Source of the DNA: Pseudomonas poae
Lineage (GTDB): Bacteria; Pseudomonadota; Gammaproteobacteria; Pseudomonadales; Pseudomonadaceae
Assembly (NCBI GenBank): GCA_028869255.1
Contig: CP110972.1
Location: 5,618,001 to 5,682,000, forward strand
DNA: 64,000 bases
Reading direction: 5' to 3'
The first letter of the stretch is position 1. Each line of letters opens with the position of its first letter. Positions 17,893 through 25,241 of the stretch are shown piece by piece. The notes beneath the pieces are model-generated. The model worked only from the letters and a program-made list of their open reading frames with translations, searched no databases and was not told where the DNA came from. The position numbers were made by a program, and so were the translations under genes.

Positions 17893-18258
17893 AGGGTGCT
17901 CCTAAGTGGTGAAAATCCAGGGTGATCGCGTCGACACGCCCCCTCAAGGCTGAGGGTGTCGAGGCTATGGGTAACGGTCTTGGGAATCATGACCAGCGCC
18001 GCAGTAGAGAGTTATGCGGCTTGGAGGCACCGCCCGCGATGGGGCAGGCGGCGAGGACTACGGCAAACGCACGCATGTCTGAATTCATCCCTGAAAAGTA
18101 TCGAGCTTTAAACAATCGCGGCATTTTACGGAGTTGAAAGGCGTTCTCAAGCTGTTTTGCCGCTTAAATAGTGTCGTTTTAATGGCACTGCCACCCGAGA
18201 GCGCGGCGAATGTTTCTAAGGCATTGTCCGGAAAACGAAAACCATCAACCCGCCCTGC

Positions 18259-18720
18259 TCATACATTGATAACAATCGTCTTGGCCAACATATCGCCCAG
18301 GCGACGGCGCAGGCCAAACAACGCAAAAAGACCGTCCAGCACGCTGAACAGCGGCTTCGGCAGGTTGCGCAGGAAAGACTGGAACAGCGTGCAATTGGTG
18401 GGGTACGGGTAACCCACTACCGCCATGCGGCACACGCGCTTGCCCAGGCTCTGGCCATTGGGCAAGGCATCGCAAAACAGCAGGTAACCGAACGCCAACA
18501 GGGTCAGCACGTAGCCGACGCCTTGTAAAAACATCATGCCGGCGGCCGAGTAGAAATACAGCGAGACATAGCCCAGCATGCTCTTCAAAAACAGCAGACA
18601 AAACACCACGCCCATGTCGATGAGGTAGCCGAGCAGCCGTTTGCCAGGGCTGGCCAGGTTGTAGCTGTCGGTGGTTGATACTGAAGTGTTCATAACGTCC
18701 TTATCCGCAGAGTAAGCCAT
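18259..18720 (-). CDS. RDD family membrane protein (second of pair)
   Basis: This 153-residue inner-membrane protein has three hydrophobic segments (about residues 30-50, 58-84 and near the C-terminus). The RDD hallmarks are degenerate here: RLLGYLIDMGV in the first helix and DALPNGQSLGKRVCRMAVV after the second. RDD proteins have been linked to ion transport and to membrane-protein modification, but no function is assigned. The start shown overlaps the stop of the preceding RDD gene (ATGA). An ATG nine codons later (18693) has a better ribosome binding site (AAGGA, 6 bases away) and may be the true start. It is the last gene of an operon behind a signal peptidase. Confidence 0.8.
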   Translation of the reverse strand: MAYSADKDVMNTSVSTTDSYNLASPGKRLLGYLIDMGVVFCLLFLKSMLGYVSLYFYSAAGMMFLQGVGYVLTLLAFGYLLFCDALPNGQSLGKRVCRMAVVGYPYPTNCTLFQSFLRNLPKPLFSVLDGLFALFGLRRRLGDMLAKTIVINV

Positions 18721-19199
18721 CAGCCGTGGGTTCTTCCGTTGTCATAAATGTCCGCAAGGCTGCGCACGCTGGTCAGGTTGCCGGTCTGGATCACGATGGT
18801 CTTGGCGAACATATCGCCCAGGCGTGTCCTCGACTCCATGAATATCCAGACCCAGTCGATGACCACCAGCGCCCCGGCGTTGCGGGTGAACGCCTGGGAA
18901 ATGCTGCAGCCTTTGCGGGTCTTGCGGTCGACCGCGGCAATGCTCAACAAGCGCTTGCCCAGGCTTTGGCCGTTGGGCAGCGCATCGGCCAGCAGGAAGT
19001 AGGCAAACGCTGCAAAAAATGCCGAGAGAAAGCTGGCCTTGGGCGTTACCGCAGGCACATAAGCCGACAGCGCGCCGGCGCTGAACTTGACGATGAAAAA
19101 GATCAGCACCGCGACGGCGCAGTCGATAAGGCGTGCGGCCAGGCGACGGCCGATACTGGCCAGGATGGTCGGGCGGGCGGCGGTATTCTGTGCATCCAT
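18720..19199 (-). CDS. RDD family membrane protein (first of pair)
   Basis: This 159-residue protein is a paralogue of the next gene. It shares RRLAARLIDCAVAV in the first helix, DALPNGQSLGKRLLSIAAVD after the second, and RLGDMFAKTIVI near the end, where the neighbour has RLGDMLAKTIVI. Two or three membrane helices are visible, and the C-terminus has a short extra tail. The start MDAQNT has GGAG 11 bases upstream; a TTG seven codons earlier is less likely. It begins 28 bases after the signal peptidase stop. Tandem duplication explains the pair; what they do with the peptidase is unknown. Confidence 0.82.
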   Translation of the reverse strand: MDAQNTAARPTILASIGRRLAARLIDCAVAVLIFFIVKFSAGALSAYVPAVTPKASFLSAFFAAFAYFLLADALPNGQSLGKRLLSIAAVDRKTRKGCSISQAFTRNAGALVVIDWVWIFMESRTRLGDMFAKTIVIQTGNLTSVRSLADIYDNGRTHG

Positions 19200-19227
19200 T
19201 CGGTATCGCTCCAGCTTCAAGAAAGTA

Positions 19228-20013
19228 TCAAGGGAAAGTCGTGCCGATCCGCGCCCAGTCTTTGGAGAACCAGATACCGGTCACCTTGCCCACCACATCT
19301 TCAACCGCGACCTGCCCCATGAAGCGGCTGTCATTGCTGTTGTAGCGGTTGTCGCCCAGCAGGTAGACGTGCCCCGGCTCAACCTTGACCGGCGCAAGCG
19401 TCAGCGACTCCGGGCCTTTTACCCGGTCGGCCGGTGCATGAAACAGCCCGAGGTTTTCGCCGTTGCGGATCAGCTCGCCGTTGACGATTTCCAGGGTGTC
19501 ACCGCCCACACCCGCCACGCGTTTGACCGCTTCGGTGCCATTCCAGCGGTACACCACGATATCCCCCACCTTGGGCGGCCCTGCCTGCAGGTTCGTAATG
19601 ATGTAGTCACCAATGGGCAGCGTCGGAGCCATCGAGCCCGATGGGATCAAATAGTTTTTGAACCCCAGCAACGGCACGCGAAATACGTCGACCACCAACA
19701 CCGCAATCAGCAAGACGCCGACGTAAAGGGCATGGAAACGCTTGCGCGGCACATTGGGCGGGCCACTGTAGCGACGCGCCAACACCGCCGACACGATGGC
19801 TGAAGCAAGTTTGACCGTGACCGCGAAGCCTACGAGCACATACAGCCCGACAGGGGTAGTGGCCAGCCCCAGCGCCCCCATCAGCACGACCCCGGCGAAT
19901 AACACCACGGCGACCCGGATACCCCACTTGATACGGCCGACGTACACCAGGCCCCAGCCGGGCACCAGGCAGGACATCAGGAAGGCCTGCAGGGAAAATT
20001 TTACCGGTTTCAT
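19228..20013 (-). CDS. Signal peptidase I (accessory copy)
   Basis: This is a 261-residue membrane serine protease that cleaves Sec signal peptides. The catalytic serine is at about residue 127 (PSGSMAPTL) and the general-base lysine at about 164 (AVKRVAGVGGD); the GDNRYNSNDSR box follows. Before the catalytic part are four hydrophobic segments (residues about 8-100) starting with LVPGWGLVYVGRIKWG, whereas housekeeping LepB has two. It also lacks the lepA-lepB-rnc neighbourhood of the main enzyme. This suggests a second, specialised peptidase. Two RDD membrane genes follow on the same strand and are probable partners or substrates. Start MKPVKFS has AAGGACG 4 bases upstream. Confidence 0.88.
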   Translation of the reverse strand: MKPVKFSLQAFLMSCLVPGWGLVYVGRIKWGIRVAVVLFAGVVLMGALGLATTPVGLYVLVGFAVTVKLASAIVSAVLARRYSGPPNVPRKRFHALYVGVLLIAVLVVDVFRVPLLGFKNYLIPSGSMAPTLPIGDYIITNLQAGPPKVGDIVVYRWNGTEAVKRVAGVGGDTLEIVNGELIRNGENLGLFHAPADRVKGPESLTLAPVKVEPGHVYLLGDNRYNSNDSRFMGQVAVEDVVGKVTGIWFSKDWARIGTTFP

Positions 20014-20220
20014 TGATCGTCCTTGAGGGGATAAAGGCCAGTGGCAGAGCACCTGACCTGACGCGAATTTGCCGCAGAGTTTGCCTAAGATGCTTCACCT
20101 AAGTCCAAGGAAAAGCCGCACAAGGTCGAGGAATTCGTAAGCGCTCCATGAACCCCACATTCAAAGCCGCCACCTGATCCCGATGCTGTGCTCCCGATTC
20201 TTTTCCGGAGCCCGCACCTC

Positions 20221-20580
20221 ATGATGCGTCCCGACGCCAAAGTCGAAAAAGTTTATTTGTACCCCAAACCTGTGGATTTCCGAAAATCCATCGACGGCCT
20301 CGCCGCTCTGGTCGAACTGGACATCAAGGTCGCGGTGTTTGATCCGGTGCTTTTCGTGTTCCTCAACAAGCCTCGAAACCGAGTGAAGATTTTATATTGG
20401 GAACGCAACGGCTTTTGCCTTTGGCTAAAGCGCCTGGAATCCGAGCGCTTCAAAACATCGCCGGATTGTTCGGATGAAGCCATCGTGCTGACGGTTCAAG
20501 AACTCAACTGGTTATTGGACGGTTTTGATTTGTGGCGCAACCGTCCGCATCAAGTTTTGACGCCTCGATTCGTCGCCTGA
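20221..20580 (+). CDS. tnpB: IS66 accessory protein TnpB
   Basis: This 119-residue protein is the small IS66 Orf2. It has the family landmarks: YLYPKPVDFRKSIDGLAALV near the start, FVFLNKPRNRVKILYWERNGF in the middle (lengths as read, split over two strands of a sheet), and a final WLLDGFDLWRNRPHQVL. TnpB is required for IS66 transposition, but its reaction is unknown. It starts at ATG ATG with GGAG about 10 bases upstream and is followed after 18 bases by tnpC. The gene is intact. Confidence 0.93.
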   Translation: MMRPDAKVEKVYLYPKPVDFRKSIDGLAALVELDIKVAVFDPVLFVFLNKPRNRVKILYWERNGFCLWLKRLESERFKTSPDCSDEAIVLTVQELNWLLDGFDLWRNRPHQVLTPRFVA

Positions 20581-20598
20581 TTCGGTATAATCCAGGGC

Positions 20599-22131
20599 AT
20601 GATTTCCATGCCCAAAGACCTTCCTGACGACCCTGTTCTGCTCAAGCAACTGCTTGAGCAGATGCTGAGTGAGCGCGAGTCGGATAAGGGCAAGATCGTT
20701 CATCTCGAGGAGGAAAACGCGCTGTTGCGTCAGCGCCTTTTCGGGCGCAAGTCAGAGCAGACGGCCGATCCCGCGGCCCCGCAAATGGCCTTGTTCAACG
20801 AAGCTGAAAGCGTGGCCGAGTCTGTCGACGAAACGGTGGAAGAAGAGGTCGTAGCTCCGACCAAACATCGCGGTAAACGCAAGCCTCTGCCCGCCGATCT
20901 TCCGCGCATCGAAGTCATCCACGAACTGCCCGAGCACGAGCTGACCTGCGCCTGCGGTTGCCGTAAACACAGCATTGGCGAGGAAATCAGCGAGCAGCTC
21001 GAGATTGTGCCGATGCAAATCCGCGTGATCAAACATGTCCGCAAGATCTACGGTTGTCGCGATTGCGAAACCGCACCAGTTACAGCGGACAAGCCCGCTC
21101 AACTGATTGAAAAAAGCATGGCTAGCCCAAGTGTCCTGGCGATGCTGCTGACGACCAAATACGTCGACGGCTTACCGCTTCACCGCTTCGAAAAAGTGCT
21201 GGGCCGCCACGGTATCGATATCCCACGTCAGACGCTGGCTCGATGGGTTATCCAGTGCGGTGAACACTTGCAGCCGTTGCTGAATTTGATGCGCGACCGG
21301 CTACTGGAAAGCCGTGTCATCCACTGTGACGAAACGCGTGTGCAAGTGCTGAAAGAACCTGATCGAGAACCGAGCAGCCAGTCCTGGATGTGGGTTCAAA
21401 CCGGCGGGCCGCCTGATAAGCCGGTCATTCTTTTTGACTACTCGACCAGCCGGGCGCAGGAGGTTCCGTCGCGCCTGCTCCAAGGTTATCGCGGCTATCT
21501 GATGACCGATGATTACGCTGGTTATAACGCCTTGGGCGCGCAATCCGGTGTCGAACGTTTAGGCTGTTGGGCACACGCTCGACGCAAGTTCGTCGAGGCG
21601 CAAAAGGTGCAGCCGAAAGGTAAAGTCGGGCGTGCCGATATCGCCCTAAATCTGATCAACAAGCTGTACGGTATCGAGCGAGATTTAAAAGAAGTCGGCG
21701 ATGAACATCGCCACGAAAGCCGACAGCAAAACAGCCTGCCGGTGTTGGCGCAGTTGCAAACATGGCTGGAGAAAACCCAGCCACAAGTGACGGCGCAAAA
21801 TGCACTGGGCAAAGCCATCAGCTACCTGGCCAGCAACTGGATCAAGTTGGTGCGCTACACCGAAGCCGGTTACTTGCCGATCGACAACAATACGGCAGAG
21901 CGTGCGATCAGGCCCTTCGTGATCGGGCGCAAGAACTGGCTGTTCAGCGACACGCCCAAAGGCGCGATGGCCAGCGCTCAACTTTACAGTTTGGTAGAGA
22001 CAGCTAAAGCCAACGGCCAAGAGCCCTATGCGTGGCTGCGCCACGCACTTGAGCGCCTGCCACAAGCCTCGAGCGTAGAAGACTTCGAGGCCTTGCTGCC
22101 GTGGAACTGCGCGCCGCAAACCCCAAGATAG
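20599..22131 (+). CDS. tnpC: IS66 family transposase TnpC
   Basis: This 510-residue DDE transposase cuts and joins the element's ends. A leucine-zipper-like coiled coil (about residues 15-50) is followed by a zinc-finger region (CACGCRKH, then CRDCE, about 113-155). The catalytic domain (about 175-475) contains the acidic residues in [19 protein letters not shown] and [12 protein letters not shown]. The IS66 C-terminal segment ([18 protein letters not shown]) closes it. The frame is complete, so the element could be active if tnpA is not needed. Starts at 20599 and 20608 are both possible. Confidence 0.95.
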   Translation: MISMPKDLPDDPVLLKQLLEQMLSERESDKGKIVHLEEENALLRQRLFGRKSEQTADPAAPQMALFNEAESVAESVDETVEEEVVAPTKHRGKRKPLPADLPRIEVIHELPEHELTCACGCRKHSIGEEISEQLEIVPMQIRVIKHVRKIYGCRDCETAPVTADKPAQLIEKSMASPSVLAMLLTTKYVDGLPLHRFEKVLGRHGIDIPRQTLARWVIQCGEHLQPLLNLMRDRLLESRVIHCDETRVQVLKEPDREPSSQSWMWVQTGGPPDKPVILFDYSTSRAQEVPSRLLQGYRGYLMTDDYAGYNALGAQSGVERLGCWAHARRKFVEAQKVQPKGKVGRADIALNLINKLYGIERDLKEVGDEHRHESRQQNSLPVLAQLQTWLEKTQPQVTAQNALGKAISYLASNWIKLVRYTEAGYLPIDNNTAERAIRPFVIGRKNWLFSDTPKGAMASAQLYSLVETAKANGQEPYAWLRHALERLPQASSVEDFEALLPWNCAPQTPR

Positions 22132-22175
22132 CCATAGATCCCACCTTTAAAATGTGGGGGTCATGGAGCGCTTAA

Positions 22176-22283
22176 GATCAGTTGCCCAAGAGCCAGCAGA
22201 AATTTGTTGCGCAGATGCTCGATGCCCTGATCGTTCAGGCCACGATTAAAGCGAGCAGCGAAGGAAGGGAGGTTTTGCAGTAG
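22176..22283 (+). pseudogene. C-terminal remnant of a gene cut by IS66
   Basis: Starting at the base after the IS right end, 35 codons stay open to a TAG at 22281 (begins DQLPKSQQKFVAQMLDALIVQ, then ATIKASSEGREVLQ). The previous in-frame codon, inside the IS, is TAA. The peptide resembles the tail of small helix-turn-helix regulators, but this is a recollection and not a firm match. The rest of the gene is missing on the other side of the IS. Confidence 0.5.
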
Positions 22284-22293
22284 GCAGATAAAA

Positions 22294-22318
22294 CAACACC
22301 GGCACGATGCCGGTGTCA
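22294..22318 (-). terminator. Terminator of the CDI module array
   Basis: Stem acaccggc-acgat-gccggtgt lies about 45 bases past the last immunity gene; on the minus strand it is followed by tgttttat. It would end the long cdi transcript. Confidence 0.65.
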
Positions 22319-22362
22319 GATCGAGTATGATTCGATATAAATCTATTACCCGTTATAAAAAT

Positions 22363-22998
22363 TTAGCTGTCAATATTTAATCTAATCTGGGCACCGTCCG
22401 GCAGCTCTTTAATTTGACTGGCTATATCTGCTCTAAATCTCATTCCCTCTACAGCATCAGCCAAGTACAAATTATCCAGCACAAACTCACCACCCAGTAC
22501 GAACGGCACCTTAGGTAACAAACGCTTCCCGGCAGCGAGCTGACCGTTCTGCTTTTGCCATTGATGCGCCAACGGATAGCCCGTAAGTACCTCATAATCA
22601 CTGAGGAGAATTTGCGCCCAGCTTTCAATATCATCAGCCAAGTATTCTAACGAGCCTGTTTCGGGGTCAAAGGTATAGACCTTGCTATCTTTAATGCAGA
22701 ACTGCCCACCAAAAACATCTTCAGCAAAAAAAAGACAACCATCGGCCAGGCCTTTGTAGCCACTGCGCCACAGAGCACTCTCGTTCCAATCACCAATGCC
22801 AATTTCGTTCTGACTAGAGTGTGTTGGAAATACATGCAAAGCACTTTCTAAAGCATAAAAACCATTACGCTGACACAGCATTCCCAAAAGTTGATCAGCT
22901 AAAGTGCCTGCCAATCTACGCGATTGCCCTAACATTTCCGGTTCATGCTCGCTCAAAGATGAACTTGCGTTCGATAACAATTTATCCAAACTAGCCAT
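22363..22998 (-). CDS. SUKH (SMI1/KNR4) family immunity protein
   Basis: This 211-residue cytoplasmic protein fits the SUKH superfamily, which supplies immunity proteins to many nuclease toxins. The region LCQRNGFYALESALHVFP (about residues 40-58) and the LADGCLFFAEDVFGGQFC segment (about 84-102) are typical of its N-terminal fold; WAQILLSDYEVLTGYPLAHQW follows. It starts three bases after the stop of the NucA/NucB-type orphan toxin module, so it is that module's likely antidote. Composition is AT-richer than the core genes. It is the last gene of the array before the terminator and IS66. Confidence 0.8.
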   Translation of the reverse strand: MASLDKLLSNASSSLSEHEPEMLGQSRRLAGTLADQLLGMLCQRNGFYALESALHVFPTHSSQNEIGIGDWNESALWRSGYKGLADGCLFFAEDVFGGQFCIKDSKVYTFDPETGSLEYLADDIESWAQILLSDYEVLTGYPLAHQWQKQNGQLAAGKRLLPKVPFVLGGEFVLDNLYLADAVEGMRFRADIASQIKELPDGAQIRLNIDS

Positions 22999-23001
22999 AT
23001 T

Positions 23002-23376
23002 CTAATCCACCACGTCTATTCGAACCTTCGCTCCGTTTGGCAACCCTCTACATTGAGCACCAATACAAGCACCAGCCCCACGATTGTCGCTAGGGTTGAT
23101 ATGTCTTACAGAGGCCCCTTGACCACCTTCTTGGAACATTGCAGGTGGGTACTCATCACGATCAAGACCTGGTTTGGTTTCAATACCGCGCAAAGATTCA
23201 CGCCTATTTGATGCCGTATTCGCGCGATCTATGATCAGGGTGTCAGGCTTACCCGCGTCAATAGCGTCTTCGATGTGTTGTGCTGACTCAGGAAAGCGGC
23301 TTTTGCTGCCTGTTACAACCTTTTCAACATCACTCCCAGCGGCACCTGTCGCTTTTGCACCAAAGGCAAACTGAAA
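23002..23376 (-). pseudogene. Orphan cdiA-CT module 4: NucA/NucB-type DNase
   Basis: This open stretch of 124 codons begins directly after a TAA (23377-23379) and has no start codon at its head. It opens FQFAFGAKATG, the junction sequence shared with cdiA. The last 60 residues match the NucA/NucB non-specific DNase domain: RDEYPPAMFQEGGQGASVRH, then PSDNRGAGACIG and LPNGAKVRI, with the conserved DE and SDNRG residues. As an orphan module it would become a toxin only if recombined onto cdiA; an internal ATG at 23193 could make a truncated protein. The SUKH gene follows after three bases. Confidence 0.75.
23345..23361 (-). repeat. CDI junction repeat, copy 4
   Basis: Plus-strand cctgtcgcttttgcacc at the head of the NucA/NucB module. 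It differs from copy 3 at one base. Confidence 0.7.
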
Positions 23377-23394
23377 TTATGCCAATTAAATACT

Positions 23395-23598
23395 CTAACC
23401 CATCCATCTCACTCCAAAATCAACTAACTGAGCTTGAAGCTCTGCCTCATGCTCGAACCAGTAGTCAAACCCTTCAGCATCACTTCTCTTCAAGTAAAGA
23501 TAATACCCGCCAGTGTCGCCATCACGATCGTCAGTAACAACAATTTCCCAGCCAGAATATTCGCCAGTGACAACAATGCCCTTACGAGCTATAGACAT
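23395..23598 (-). CDS. Small immunity-like protein of orphan module 3
   Basis: This 67-residue acidic protein belongs to no family I recognise. It reads as a compact beta-alpha fold: VVTGEYSGWEIVVTDDRD, GGYYLYLKRSD, then a helix ending VDFGVRWMG. It starts 9 bases after the stop of orphan toxin module 3 with AGGATAT upstream, the position of an immunity gene in CDI arrays. Function is inferred from position, size and acidity only. Confidence 0.6.
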   Translation of the reverse strand: MSIARKGIVVTGEYSGWEIVVTDDRDGDTGGYYLYLKRSDAEGFDYWFEHEAELQAQLVDFGVRWMG

Positions 23599-23607
23599 AT
23601 CGATATC

Positions 23608-24030
23608 CTAGTCCGCATAGGGAACATCATTGTTAGAAATATATTTACCAGTCACAGGATCCTTAACTCCAAAATGAACATGCGGAACTCCTGGGGCATG
23701 TGCTCCTGATATAGATCCTGAGTCGATACGGAACTCCTTGGTGCCATCAGCGCTGTGAAACACCCTAGAGCCGGGCTTACCGATTTCCCTGTACTCGGGA
23801 GCGAGATATTTTTGCCCTGCCGATAGAGCCTCATCGGTTGTGAGCGTCATAGAGCTCTTGAAATTTTTCTTACCCGATAGAGTTTCATTGATAACTTGAT
23901 CTACACGCTGCCCAGCACCTGCTTCGAGTTGAGTCTGTTTTTCAGCATTAACAAAGGTTTTCCAGTTTTCAGTAGGACCAGCTAGTGGAGCGCGTGGAGT
24001 AGCTGTCGCTTTTGCACCTAACCCTGCGTT
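23608..24030 (-). pseudogene. Orphan cdiA-CT module 3: unknown toxin
   Basis: This open stretch of 140 codons starts right after a TAG (24031-24033) and lacks a start codon at its head. It opens NAGLGAKATATP, the shared junction. A helical linker (ENWKTFVNAEKQ, QRVDQVINETLSGKK) leads to the putative toxin domain, roughly the last 80 residues: LAPEYREIGKPGSRVFHS, FRIDSGSI, then HAPGVPHVHFGVKDP. The HVHF and GVKDP elements suggest a metal-binding or nuclease site, but I cannot assign a family. An internal ATG at 23850 would give an 80-residue protein. The small immunity-like gene follows after 9 bases. Confidence 0.65.
24002..24018 (-). repeat. CDI junction repeat, copy 3
   Basis: Plus-strand gctgtcgcttttgcacc at the head of orphan module 3. 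It differs from the copy inside cdiA at one base. Confidence 0.75.
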
Positions 24031-24050
24031 CTACTTGCACCTTTTTTGTT

Positions 24051-24452
24051 CTAAACATTTAACACCGATGAACCTACATCACCAGAGCTTAAAAACTCTT
24101 GAAAACAGGAAATAACGACCCCTATATCTCTTGTAATTAAACTCGCCTGATAGCAATCACCCAGGACATCAATCAGTTTTGTTCCAGCCGACGTATTATT
24201 AAGGGTACGCACAACGTGCACCCCATCATCCAGATATTGATTTAACATCAGAAGATAATTTCCAGAATCGGCATAAAGATTGATTTCGTAAGGCCCAGCT
24301 TCAGGTACAGGGGTAATAGACAATGAAGTGACGCCATCGAATTTACTATATTCATATATAATGGATTTAACATCTTCCATAGTCGGCTGATGAACAAGAG
24401 GGGTTTGCAATCTACCGTGTTCAGGACTAAGCGTATACCCTCCAAGCATCAT
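24051..24452 (-). CDS. Immunity-like protein of the deaminase module
   Basis: This is a 133-residue cytoplasmic protein. It looks like an Imm1- or DUF6911-type protein (opening MMLGGYTLSPEHGRL, a strand-rich core LSITPVPEAGPYEINLYAD, then a helical end CFQEFLSSGD); the family call is weak. Its ATG overlaps the TGA of the deaminase toxin module (ATGA), so the two are translationally coupled, the standard arrangement of toxin and antidote. It would neutralise the deaminase. Confidence 0.65.
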   Translation of the reverse strand: MMLGGYTLSPEHGRLQTPLVHQPTMEDVKSIIYEYSKFDGVTSLSITPVPEAGPYEINLYADSGNYLLMLNQYLDDGVHVVRTLNNTSAGTKLIDVLGDCYQASLITRDIGVVISCFQEFLSSGDVGSSVLNV

Positions 24453-24868
24453 CTATTTTTCTCCTTTATGGACTTCATACCTGACGCCCAGTAATAGTTT
24501 TTCGGAAGTCCTGTTTTATCATCTATAGCTCTTACGGTTAAAGATTTCAACTCAGCCTTTTCTGCGGCAGCGGCTAGGTCACCTTTGCAGAATCCGCATA
24601 CATCCTTTCCTGCGACTGTCATGGATATGTCCGCTCCGGCGGTTTTACCAGAGCCATATGCTTGCTGAATCACACCAATTTCAGCGTGGGCATCTTTCAT
24701 ATTTCCGTTTGGATAAAGCTTGCCAGGATTCGTAGCGGCTTTATCTGCAATTCTATCCGTGATCAGCGAAGGTATTTTTGGGTCCGCTTCATTGAGCGGA
24801 CGAAGCATGCTTGTTGCATTCGCATTCTTGGACGCAGCGTCTTTTGGACCTACAAGTAATCTAGCCAG
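24449..24868 (-). pseudogene. Orphan cdiA-CT module 2: deaminase-like toxin
   Basis: This open stretch of 139 codons begins after a TGA (24869-24871) that lies inside the end of the preceding immunity gene. It opens LARLLVGPKDAAS, a variant of the shared junction. The toxin part shows the cytidine-deaminase-fold zinc site: HAEIGVIQQAYGSG (HxE) and later VCGFCKGD (CxxC), followed by a helix and the strand SLTVRAID. Deaminase toxins of polymorphic systems act on nucleic acid or free nucleotides; the substrate here is unknown. An internal ATG at 24808 would give 119 residues including the whole zinc site, so a free toxin is possible. Confidence 0.75.
24834..24850 (-). repeat. CDI junction repeat, copy 2 (variant)
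   Basis: Plus-strand gcagcgtcttttggacc at the head of the deaminase module. It shares cttttggacc with the copy inside cdiA. Confidence 0.6.
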
Positions 24869-25239
24869 TCACCGGACTTAACATTCTGTCTCTTCTTAAG
24901 GAAATCCTCGTACCGAACTTTATTTTTTTCAACATCACCCTCAATATCTATAGAAATAAAACCACGCCCTCTCTCCTCTACAGATAAAGCTGTTGGCTTA
25001 ATCTTCATCGGCGAAAGCTCTATCAAGACCCCTGAAACCTTAGATTTATGAAATATAAAGCTCTTTCCTCCGGCCAAGGGAAGGATTTCATCCATCACAG
25101 AAAACATTATTTCAGGGTTAGAAATCTCAATTTTTTCACCATCTTCATAACTTTCTGAATAGTTCTCTGGTATGAGGAAAAGCTTATAATCGATAATAAC
25201 CAGCCAGCCCTCTAGCTCAACAATATCGCCGATATTCAT
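24850..25239 (-). CDS. cdiI: CdiI immunity protein for the current CdiA tip
   Basis: This is a 129-residue acidic cytoplasmic protein of no family I recognise. It is strand-rich at the start (MNIGDIVELEGWLVIIDYKL), with the motif VSGVLIELSPMKIKPTA in the middle and a basic-acidic helix at the end (KVRYEDFLKKRQN). It begins 2 bases after the cdiA stop with AGGGAAG upstream of ATG 25239; a GTG at 25245 overlaps the stop. By position it protects against the papain/C39-like tip of CdiA. Its last codons overlap the open frame of the deaminase module, showing how tightly the array is packed. Confidence 0.75.
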   Translation of the reverse strand: MNIGDIVELEGWLVIIDYKLFLIPENYSESYEDGEKIEISNPEIMFSVMDEILPLAGGKSFIFHKSKVSGVLIELSPMKIKPTALSVEERGRGFISIDIEGDVEKNKVRYEDFLKKRQNVKSGDWLDYL

Positions 25240-25241
25240 TA

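Larger units (their letters stand above)
20137..22175 (+). mobile_element. IS66 family insertion sequence (tnpB, tnpC)
   Basis: The element is about 2.04 kb long. Its ends are imperfect inverted repeats: left (20137-20165) gtaagcgctccatgaacccc and right (22147-22175), which match at about 23 of the first 24 bases apart from the outermost one. It holds tnpB and tnpC but no tnpA, a two-gene form of IS66. The eight bases flanking each end (aggaattc and gatcagtt) differ, so the expected 8-bp target duplication is absent. That points to recombination or deletion at one end. The right end cuts into the remnant of another gene. Confidence 0.92.

Noticed and set aside
17922-18137. A 71-codon plus-strand frame in the gap upstream of the CsgG gene
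   Set aside because: No ribosome binding site, no recognisable sequence, and it overlaps the probable promoter region of the lipoprotein operon.
20129-22183. An 8-bp target site duplication around IS66
   Set aside because: The octamers at the two ends share no more than chance identity; shifting the ends by one or two bases does not help.
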